A stretch of DNA of 6,150 nt from CAIUSP01 sp040375675 (GTDB lineage: Bacteria; Actinomycetota; Thermoleophilia; Solirubrobacterales; 70-9): NCBI GenBank assembly GCA_040375675.1, contig JBEIRY010000079.1:1-6150 (forward strand), written 5' to 3'. Of the stretch, positions 1-5,115 are shown in pieces. The position numbers were made by a program, and so were the translations under genes. Position 1 is the first letter of the stretch. Each line of letters opens with the position of its first letter. Below the pieces are notes generated by a model that was not told the origin of the DNA, ran no database searches, and saw nothing but the letters and a program-made list of their open reading frames with translations.

Positions 1-32
1 CCGTCGAGAAGCTTCCAACCATCGAACTACCA

Positions 33-1055
33 ATGGCACCGGCCCTGGGCGAAGACCCTGCCCGCCTCTCGGCCGATGACGAGCAGGCGCTCGATGCCGA
101 GATCCGTGCGCTCGCCGAAGAGAGAAACGCCGTCATCCTCGCCCACAACTACGAGATCCCCGAGGTACAGGATGTGGCCGACTTCGTAGGCGATTCACTG
201 GGTCTTTCGCGCAAAGCCGCCGAGACCGACGCGGATGTGATCGCCTTCTGCGGCGTGCACTTCATGGCCGAGACAGCATCGGTCCTCTCGCCCGACAAGA
301 CGGTGTTGATCCCCGACGAGCGCGCAGGCTGTTCGCTCTCCGACACGATCACCGCCGATCAGCTTCGCGAGTGGAAGGCAAAGCACCCGGGTGCGCAGGT
401 TGTGATGTACGTCAATACCTCAGCCGAGGTAAAGGCCGAGACCGACTACTGCTGCACCTCTTCCAACGCGGTCAAGGTGGTCGAGCACGTCTGGAAAGAG
501 CACGGCCCCGAGACCGAGATTCTCTTCGGACCCGACATGTGGCTCGGAACTTATGTGGAGCGCGAGACGGGCCTGATGGACGATCCCGCAAGGCGCGAGC
601 GCTTTCACGTTTGGCCCGGTGAGTGCCATGTGCATGCCGCCATCCGCCCGGAAGACATCGAGCAGATGCGCGCTGAGAACCCCGAGGCCGACTTCCTCAT
701 CCACCCCGAGTGTGGCTGCACCACCCAGGTGCTCGAGCACGTCGCCGCCGGTGACATCCGCGAAGAGGGTGTGCACATGGTCTCGACCAGCGGGATGATC
801 GAGCATGTCGAGGCGAACCCTACGGGCACCTTCATCGTCGCGACCGAGACAGGCATGCTCCATCCGATCCAGAAGGCCTGCCCCGATGCCAAGTTGATCC
901 CGGCCAACCCTTGCGCCGTCTGCCCGTTCATGAAGATGATCACGCTCTCGAAACTCCGCGACTCACTGCGCGATCTGAAGTACGAGGTCAAGGTGCCCGA
1001 GGACCTCGCCGCTCGCGCTCGGATCCCGATCAAGCGCATGGTCGCTATCGGTTAG
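33..1055 (+). CDS. nadA: Quinolinate synthase (NadA); 5' end possibly outside window
   Basis: Cytosolic [4Fe-4S] enzyme that condenses iminoaspartate with dihydroxyacetone phosphate to quinolinate, the committed step of de novo NAD synthesis. Family motifs run the whole length: AHNYE (37-41), GVHFMAET (74-81), YVNTSAEVKA (126-135), TSSNAV (142-147), HPEC (224-227), STSGM (251-255) and NPCAVCPFM (292-300). The expected cluster ligands are present: C100 (AGCSL), C198 (GECHVH) and C297 (CPFM), matching E. coli C113, C200 and C297 by motif. Extra cysteines C227, C229 and C294 are visible. Length (340 aa) fits the family. The start is uncertain: no Shine-Dalgarno precedes ATG 33, and the frame stays open to base 3 (reading VEKLPTIELP before the Met), so translation may begin upstream of the window. 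Neither nadB nor nadC follows; the gene converges on a minus-strand gene after 26 bp. Function is near certain from the motifs. Confidence 0.96.
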   Translation: MAPALGEDPARLSADDEQALDAEIRALAEERNAVILAHNYEIPEVQDVADFVGDSLGLSRKAAETDADVIAFCGVHFMAETASVLSPDKTVLIPDERAGCSLSDTITADQLREWKAKHPGAQVVMYVNTSAEVKAETDYCCTSSNAVKVVEHVWKEHGPETEILFGPDMWLGTYVERETGLMDDPARRERFHVWPGECHVHAAIRPEDIEQMRAENPEADFLIHPECGCTTQVLEHVAAGDIREEGVHMVSTSGMIEHVEANPTGTFIVATETGMLHPIQKACPDAKLIPANPCAVCPFMKMITLSKLRDSLRDLKYEVKVPEDLAARARIPIKRMVAIG

Positions 1056-1081
1056 AGAGCCTGGCTACTGAGATCCGGGCG

Positions 1082-2098
1082 CTACGGGCGCTGCTTGCAG
1101 ATGTCCGGCGACGGGTGCGTCTTGAGGAAAGCCTCCAGCGCTACCGGATAGGCGCTCATTATCCCGTCGCTGCAACGGTCGACCATCTTCTCCCAGTCCA
1201 CGGCCGAGTCGCTGTCGTCATCCGAGAACCAGTTCTGCCAGGCGTAGCCGGCGGCGTGAGCCTTTGCGATCCACTCGCTGGTCGATACCTCGACCAGCCC
1301 GAGCCCCGGGTACTGGTAGGTGATCGGGGGCTGCAGCGCGATCGTGCCCTGGGAAGGCAGTACATCGAAGAGCAGGAAGGCAGCCATACCGTCTACGCCG
1401 GGAGCGACAGGGATCTTCGGGGCCAGTCTGTGGAACTCGTCCACCGCTTCCTGTTTGAACGAGACCACGATGATGTTCTTTCGCTTGATGTTCTTCAGCT
1501 CTTTCGCCAGCACCCGGGCGTTCTGGATGTACTCCGAGATGTCTTCGGCGGGGGTGCGGCCCTTGATCTCGAGGTTGATCGGCGTCTTCGGGAAGGCCTT
1601 CAGTACCTGCTGCAGCGAGGCAACCCGAAAGTCCGAGGCCTTGAATCCCTTTGGCGGCTTCTTCTGGCCGGTTGCGATTCCTCGGTACTTGTAGGTAGAG
1701 GGATCCTGTTCGTGGCTGTAGCTCACGCCACCAGGGCCGGAGGAGAACCAGTAGGCGTTGTCGAGTCGCTGGATCTGTCTCAGGGTGAACGACCGGACCT
1801 CGCCGGTGCCGTTGGTGCGAGAGTCCACGGTGGTGTTGTGATGCATCACTACTTTGCCGTCTTTGGTCACTCCGATGTCCAGCTCGAGCATGTCTGCGCC
1901 GGCTCTGAGCGACTTCTTCAGCGCGAAGAGTGTGTTGCCGGGGAACTCTCCTTCGCCGCCTTGGTGGGCGATGTTCCATGGGTGCGACTGGCGCCAGATG
2001 TTTGCGGCAGAAGCAGATGAGGCAGAGCCCACCAGCACCAAGGTGAACATCGCCGTTGCGGCGACCAGCCGTGTGATGACCCCTCTGCGCATCGGCAC
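1082..2098 (-). CDS. Secreted glycerophosphodiester phosphodiesterase-family protein with variant active site
   Basis: GDPD-family TIM-barrel protein of 338 aa. The family hydrolyses glycerophosphodiesters to glycerol-3-phosphate and an alcohol. A Sec signal peptide is clear: RR at 4-5, hydrophobic core about 11-24, cleavage likely after ASA (29-31); no lipobox, so probably released outside the membrane. Core motifs: AHQGG (44-48), FPGNT (52-56), ELD (72-74), H87 with the NGTG tail (96-99), and LEIKG (176-180). Spacing H45-E72 and H45-H87 (27 and 42 residues) equals that of catalytic/metal residues H17, E44 and H59 in the Thermoanaerobacter tengcongensis enzyme; E177 is the likely third metal ligand. 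Departures: HRG is HQG (Q46), PENT is PGNT (G54), HD is HN (N88). There is a Gly/Lys/Tyr-rich insertion about 117-157. The start is GTG 2098 or ATG 2092; a GCAGGTAG-like ribosome site (5' end near 2110 on this strand) could serve either. Fold secure; substrate unknown, and activity needs testing given the substitutions. Confidence 0.87.
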   Translation of the reverse strand: MPMRRGVITRLVAATAMFTLVLVGSASSASAANIWRQSHPWNIAHQGGEGEFPGNTLFALKKSLRAGADMLELDIGVTKDGKVVMHHNTTVDSRTNGTGEVRSFTLRQIQRLDNAYWFSSGPGGVSYSHEQDPSTYKYRGIATGQKKPPKGFKASDFRVASLQQVLKAFPKTPINLEIKGRTPAEDISEYIQNARVLAKELKNIKRKNIIVVSFKQEAVDEFHRLAPKIPVAPGVDGMAAFLLFDVLPSQGTIALQPPITYQYPGLGLVEVSTSEWIAKAHAAGYAWQNWFSDDDSDSAVDWEKMVDRCSDGIMSAYPVALEAFLKTHPSPDICKQRP

Positions 2099-2172
2099 AG
2101 ACTACCTGCTCTAACAGTCATCAGGCAAGAAGAATCCGCAACCTGTGCCTGAAATACGGGTTTAATCAGCGA
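2099..2172. promoter_or_regulatory. Divergent promoter region with a 7-bp inverted repeat
   Basis: This 74-bp spacer separates the divergent GDPD and PD40-propeller genes, so it must hold the promoters of both unless one is transcribed from further away. It contains a perfect inverted repeat, TCAGGCA (2121-2127) and TGCCTGA (2146-2152), separated by 18 nt, which could be paired half-sites for a regulator or a weak hairpin. No strong consensus -35/-10 pair is visible for the minus-strand gene. The repeat is short enough to be chance, so the regulatory reading is inference from position. Confidence 0.4.
2161..2166 (+). promoter_or_regulatory. Candidate -10 element (TTTAAT) of a leaderless promoter
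   Basis: TTTAAT lies exactly 6 nt before the ATG at 2173, and no Shine-Dalgarno precedes that ATG. A -10 box at this distance would start transcription at or next to the A of the ATG, giving a leaderless mRNA, which is common in actinobacteria. No good -35 hexamer is visible 16-18 bp upstream, which weakens the call. Confidence 0.35.
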
Positions 2173-3180
2173 ATGGATATACGTATATCGAGATCGACCG
2201 CCGAACTCTTCACTCTCGTCGTCCTCGCGGCGATTGCCTTGCTCGCAGTCGTCCCCGATGCGGACGCCCAGTTCAAGGGCGCAAACGGCCGCGTCTTCTA
2301 CATCAGCGAGGACAGCTCCGGCAACAAACGGATCTTCTCGTCGAAGGCTTCAGGGGGTAGCCGGAAGATCGTCAGCCCGGTCTGGCTGGACCCTTCCTCG
2401 GTTGCCGTTTCGCCGAACGGTCGGATGCTCGCCATCTGTGGCGGCAGGGCCGCTGATGAGGAGTACTCGATCTTCCTCGGTTCCGCCACCGGAGGCAAAT
2501 TCCGCAGGCTGGCGAGGGGATGCAGCCCGGGCTTTTCACCTTCCGGCAAGAAGCTCGTCTACACGATCACCCTCCCGAACGGTCTTCGCGATCGCTACGA
2601 GGTCCGGACTATCAAGACCAGCGGAAAGGCTCGGCGCACCATCTTCAGACCGACCGACCGGTGGCTGTCAGATACCCGGTTCACCCCGAACGGAAAACGG
2701 ATCGTCTTCACCGCGACGATCGACCCGAACGTCGGCGCCTACGACACCGAGGTCTACTCGATTCGCTCCCGCGATGGACGCGGTGAGCAGCAGATCACCA
2801 ACGACGGGGGCTTCGATATCGACTACACGAATCCTGATGTATCACCGAACGGCAAGCGACTCATCGTCGCCGCCTACGACGGCTTCACCAACCGACGGAG
2901 CATCGTTGGCGTGCCCATCGGCGGGGGCCCGATCGACATAATCGCCACCCCCGACTCGGATCAGTTCGACTACGACGCGCCTGTCTACTCGCCCGATGGC
3001 AAGCGGGTTACGTTCGAGCGCAGCGATTCCGCCTTCGTCGAGTACTACCTCGTCTTCCAGGGGCGTTTGACCGGCGCGATTCCCAACCAGGCACTCCAAG
3101 ACCCGCCATTGGTCGTTCCCACTCCGCCTGCATCTCCGTTCGGCGCGTTCGGCCCGGTCTGGGGAGCACGGCCGAAGTAG
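2173..3180 (+). CDS. Exported PD40/TolB-like beta-propeller protein
   Basis: A 335-aa exported protein built from WD40-like (PD40) propeller repeats. The N-terminus has a signal sequence: charged start, hydrophobic stretch about 13-27, likely cleavage after ADA (30-32). Five PD40 signatures are readable: VSPNGRMLAI (79-88), FSPSGKKLVY (121-130), FTPNGKRIVF (170-179), VSPNGKRLIV (223-232) and YSPDGKRVTF (272-281), at intervals of about 42-53 residues, suggesting one five- or six-bladed propeller. The last 25 residues are Pro/Gly-rich (PPLVVPTPPASPFG, 311-324) with no anchor or second domain. TolB itself works with Pal and TolA in Gram-negative envelopes; here neither partner is adjacent, so the gene should not be called tolB. 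Such propellers usually bind proteins or glycans; the specific role is unknown. Start ATG 2173 gives a complete signal peptide, with no ribosome site but a TTTAAT box 6 nt upstream. It is divergent from the GDPD gene and probably monocistronic. Confidence 0.85.
   Translation: MDIRISRSTAELFTLVVLAAIALLAVVPDADAQFKGANGRVFYISEDSSGNKRIFSSKASGGSRKIVSPVWLDPSSVAVSPNGRMLAICGGRAADEEYSIFLGSATGGKFRRLARGCSPGFSPSGKKLVYTITLPNGLRDRYEVRTIKTSGKARRTIFRPTDRWLSDTRFTPNGKRIVFTATIDPNVGAYDTEVYSIRSRDGRGEQQITNDGGFDIDYTNPDVSPNGKRLIVAAYDGFTNRRSIVGVPIGGGPIDIIATPDSDQFDYDAPVYSPDGKRVTFERSDSAFVEYYLVFQGRLTGAIPNQALQDPPLVVPTPPASPFGAFGPVWGARPK
2176..2189. repeat. Perfect 14-bp AT-rich palindrome over codons 2-6 of the propeller gene
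   Basis: GATATACGTATATC is its own reverse complement and begins immediately after the ATG. It is strikingly AT-rich for this GC-rich window. If transcription starts at or near the ATG, the site sits at about +4 to +17, a position where a bound repressor would block initiation or early elongation. It could equally be a coding coincidence (residues DIRIS). Confidence 0.5.
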
Positions 3181-3202
3181 CAGCAGAGGCTCCTGATGAT
3201 CA

Positions 3203-3216
3203 CGCCTGCTCAGGCG
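3203..3216 (+). terminator. Candidate hairpin terminator after the propeller gene
   Basis: A GC-rich inverted repeat, CGCCTG and CAGGCG, separated by CT (effectively five pairs closing a 4-nt loop), lies 22 nt after the propeller stop codon. There is no T-run after it, so it does not meet the classical intrinsic terminator pattern, although terminators without a U-tract are reported in actinobacteria. Position supports the call more than structure does. Confidence 0.25.
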
Positions 3217-3307
3217 CGGATGCACAAGCCCATCATTAGCGTTTGCTAACGTTTGTCGCGGTCGTTCAGGCTCGAGAAACCCCCGAGTTGGTCGAAAGCA
3301 CGGTTTC

Positions 3308-3327
3308 GCCCAAGTTCGTGCTTGGGC
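3308..3327 (+). other. Perfect 7-bp hairpin in the ftsE leader
   Basis: GCCCAAG (3308-3314) and CTTGGGC (3321-3327) form a perfect stem around the loop TTCGTG, ending 46 nt before the ftsE ATG. A second small stem, CGAAA (3293-3297) with TTTCG (3304-3308), abuts it and shares base 3308, so the two could form side by side or compete for one base. No T-run follows, arguing against a terminator. It may be an RNA structure in the 5' leader or a protein-binding inverted repeat. Confidence 0.4.
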
Positions 3328-3373
3328 AGGACTCCACGCCCGCGACGCAGAAAGAACACACGAGTACTCACTG

Positions 3374-4210
3374 ATGAACCGCATGCACCAAACCGATCCC
3401 GCCCTTCAGGGCAGCCCAGCGCGTCAGCGCACCCGCCGCCCTGAGCACTTGACCGAGCGCCCCGCAGGTCAGCCGATCATCGAGCTCAACGGCGTCACCA
3501 AGGTCTACCCGGGCGGCCATGTTGCGCTCGACAACGCAAGCCTTCGCGTCGATCGCGGCGAGTTCGTCTTCCTCGTCGGCCCGACCGGTTGCGGCAAGTC
3601 CACTTTGATCAAGCTCCTGATTCGCGAGCTCGAACCAACCGAGGGCGAAGTCAAGATCGCCGGTCGCGACATCAACACCCTCCCCGAGAAGCAGATTCCG
3701 CTGCTTCGCCGCCGCATAGGAACCGTCTTCCAGGACTTCAAGCTCCTGCCCGACCGCAACGTCTACGACAACGTCGCCTACGCACTTCAGGTGATCGGCG
3801 CCTCTCGCACCGAGATCAAGTCCAAGGTGCCTGATGCCCTTCGCCTGGTCGGTCTCTCCGACAAGCTGCAGAACCGACCCCACGAACTCTCCGGCGGTGA
3901 GCAGCAGCGTCTCTCGATCGCCCGCGCCTTCGTCAACCATCCGCCGCTCCTGCTGGCAGACGAGCCGACCGGAAACCTCGACCCGCAGACCTCTGTGGGG
4001 ATCATGCAGTTGCTCCACCGGATCAACCGCACCGGTACCACCGTGGTGGTGGTGACCCATGACCGCGACACCGTCGACAAGATGCGCCGCCGCGTGATCG
4101 CACTCGACTCCGGTCGCGTGGTTCGCGACCAGTCCGCTGGCGTATACGCCGACGACGAGTCCACCCGCGAGTTCGCCATCCGGTTTGGCCGGGAGATGGG
4201 GATCGAGTGA
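3374..4210 (+). CDS. ftsE: Cell division ATP-binding protein FtsE
   Basis: Cytosolic ABC ATPase that pairs with FtsX to drive signalling to peptidoglycan hydrolases at the division site or lateral wall. All nucleotide-binding motifs are intact: Walker A GPTGCGKST (69-77), Q-loop Q120, signature LSGGEQQR (172-179), Walker B LLLADEP (192-198) with catalytic E197, D-loop NLD (201-203) and H-loop H229; Y45 is a likely A-loop aromatic. The order and LPDRNVYDNVAYAL (125-138) are typical of FtsE. The protein is 278 aa against the usual 220-230: about 34 extra, mostly polar, Arg/Pro-rich residues precede the ABC core (begins near I35), and about 15-20 residues extend the C-terminus. Starts at ATG 3374, ATG 3383 or TTG 3449 are possible; none has a good ribosome site, and 3374 is the longest ATG. 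The stop overlaps the ftsX start by 4 nt, as expected of an FtsE-FtsX pair. Confidence 0.94.
   Translation: MNRMHQTDPALQGSPARQRTRRPEHLTERPAGQPIIELNGVTKVYPGGHVALDNASLRVDRGEFVFLVGPTGCGKSTLIKLLIRELEPTEGEVKIAGRDINTLPEKQIPLLRRRIGTVFQDFKLLPDRNVYDNVAYALQVIGASRTEIKSKVPDALRLVGLSDKLQNRPHELSGGEQQRLSIARAFVNHPPLLLADEPTGNLDPQTSVGIMQLLHRINRTGTTVVVVTHDRDTVDKMRRRVIALDSGRVVRDQSAGVYADDESTREFAIRFGREMGIE
4191..4210 (+). promoter_or_regulatory. ftsX ribosome-binding region and ftsE/ftsX GTGA overlap
   Basis: The ftsX GTG start (4207-4209) overlaps the ftsE TGA stop (4208-4210). Purine-rich stretches GGGAG (4191-4195, 11 nt before the start) and GGGG (4198-4201, 5 nt before) can act as the Shine-Dalgarno. The overlap indicates translational coupling, which would keep the two subunits in balance. 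Confidence 0.75.
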
Positions 4211-5115
4211 ACCGCTTCACCTTCTTCCTCGGTGAGGGCTTTCGTGCCCTGCGCCGGAGCACTGCTCCGAGCATCGCCGCGATCGTCACGGTCGCTGTGA
4301 CCATCCTGCTGCTCGGCATCCTGATCCCGATCCTCCAGACCACCGGCGGCAAGACCCAAGAGGTTCGCGACCAGGTCACCCTGCGCGTCTTCCTCTACGA
4401 CGACGCCACCAACGGCGAGGTTGCAGCGCTTGGAGACCTGATCCGCAACACCGCGCACGTCGAGTCAGCCACCTTCGTCAGCAAGGACGAGGCCCTCACC
4501 AAGCTCCGTGGTTTCCTCGAAAACGACGATCCGGTCAATGTCCTGCCACAAGGTCGCAACCCGCTGCCGCGCTCATTCGAGATCAAGCCTGATGACCTCG
4601 ACAACATGGAGGCGATCGCAGCTTCGCTCGCGCCCAAGGACGCCAACGGCGATCCACAGCCGGTAAGCGCCGCGATCGAGGATGTCAAGGATTCACGCGC
4701 CGACGCTGCGCCTATCCGCTCGGTCACCGGCTTCGTGAAGATCTTCTTGATCGTGATCGCGATCGTTCTGGTCATCGCCTCGCTGCTTCTGGTCGGAAAC
4801 ACGATTCGCCTCTCCATCTACTCGCGTCGCCGCGAGGTAGAGGTGATGCGCCTGGTTGGCGGCACCAACTGGTTCATCCGCTGGCCGTTCATGATCGAAG
4901 GACTCTTTTGCGGTGCGATCGGAGGCCTGCTCGCCGTCGCGGTGCTCGTACTCGGTAAGGTCGCCATTGTGGATCCGCTTGCAAACTCGATCGACCTGAT
5001 CTCCGCTGACGGCACCATGCCGTTCATCGGTCTGGTCTTCCTACTTCTCTTCCTCGCGATGGCTGTCTCGGCACTTGGCAGCGGCCTGACGCTTCGCCGA
5101 TTCCTCAAGGTTTGA
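4207..5115 (+). CDS. ftsX: Cell division protein FtsX
   Basis: Integral membrane partner of FtsE. The 302-aa chain has the standard topology: short cytosolic N-terminus (FFLGEGFRALRR, 6-17), TM1 about 22-44, one large extracytoplasmic domain about 45-174, then TM2 about 176-198, TM3 about 230-250 and TM4 about 272-294. The cytosolic loop after TM2 carries the conserved FtsX signature RRREVEVMRLVGGTNWFIR (207-225) and leads into PFMIEGL (227-233). The external domain is the part that in characterised species contacts a hydrolase or its activator; here it includes a polar stretch (KDANGDPQPVSAA, 144-156) and one long acidic/alanine-rich helix-like segment. Length is normal for Gram-positive FtsX. 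Start GTG 4207 gives the expected FtsX N-terminus. It is joined to ftsE by GTGA and to the downstream protease by TTGA. No hydrolase gene follows directly. Confidence 0.94.
   Translation: MNRFTFFLGEGFRALRRSTAPSIAAIVTVAVTILLLGILIPILQTTGGKTQEVRDQVTLRVFLYDDATNGEVAALGDLIRNTAHVESATFVSKDEALTKLRGFLENDDPVNVLPQGRNPLPRSFEIKPDDLDNMEAIAASLAPKDANGDPQPVSAAIEDVKDSRADAAPIRSVTGFVKIFLIVIAIVLVIASLLLVGNTIRLSIYSRRREVEVMRLVGGTNWFIRWPFMIEGLFCGAIGGLLAVAVLVLGKVAIVDPLANSIDLISADGTMPFIGLVFLLLFLAMAVSALGSGLTLRRFLKV
5112..5115 (+). promoter_or_regulatory. TTGA stop/start overlap between ftsX and the S41 protease gene
   Basis: TTG (5112-5114) overlaps the ftsX TGA (5113-5115), repeating the geometry of the ftsE/ftsX junction. 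The only purine run, AAGG (5107-5110), is just 1 nt from the TTG, too close for a normal Shine-Dalgarno. Initiation therefore probably depends on ribosomes finishing ftsX. This start gives a complete N-terminal signal or anchor helix, which supports it. Confidence 0.65.

Larger units (their letters stand above)
3181..3373. other. 193-bp spacer before ftsE: small inverted repeats, no RNA gene recognised
   Basis: The spacer holds the end of the propeller transcript and the start of the ftsE operon. Visible structure, in order: CGCCTG/CAGGCG (3203-3216), TTAGC-GTTT-GCTAA (3236-3249), CGAAA/TTTCG (3293-3308) and GCCCAAG/CTTGGGC (3308-3327). The TGCTAACGT segment (3244-3252) vaguely resembles an extended -10 but has no matching -35 upstream. 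No tRNA, tmRNA or known riboswitch pattern is recognisable by eye. A weak reading frame with only TTG/GTG starts ends at TGA 3372-3374 on the ftsE ATG; it is discussed in the findings and not called as a gene. Confidence 0.5.

Noticed and set aside
1076..1094. Direct repeat CGGGCGCT-A-CGGGCGCT at the nadA/GDPD convergent junction
   Set aside because: Two 8-bp copies at the end of a coding region; too short to be a mobile element trace, and no stem or T-run makes it a terminator.
911..2020. A 369-codon plus-strand open frame across nadA's end and the GDPD gene
   Set aside because: It lies antisense to the clear GDPD gene and overlaps the nadA C-terminus; its translation has no recognisable motif and looks like the usual open antisense frame of GC-rich coding DNA.
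2173..3180. Calling the PD40 protein TolB of a Tol-Pal system
   Set aside because: No TolB N-terminal domain is recognisable and no tolA, tolQ, tolR or pal lies nearby; the PD40 repeats alone do not support that name.
3236..3249. TTAGC-GTTT-GCTAA inverted repeat as a terminator or promoter element
   Set aside because: Only five pairs, no T-run, and the TGCTAACGT overlap has no -35 partner; recorded in the spacer description only.
3181..3373. tmRNA or tRNA in the spacer, since ssrA/smpB often lie near ftsEX
   Set aside because: No acceptor stem, T-arm consensus or CCA end can be found by eye; in known gene orders smpB and ssrA would follow the protease, beyond the window.
2842..3384. A 180-codon minus-strand open frame over the propeller C-terminus and the ftsE leader
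   Set aside because: Mostly antisense to the propeller gene with no domain or ribosome site; the plus-strand frame has the PD40 repeats.
3368..4060. A 230-codon minus-strand open frame over ftsE
   Set aside because: Exact antisense of the Walker A to Walker B region of FtsE; no independent coding signs.
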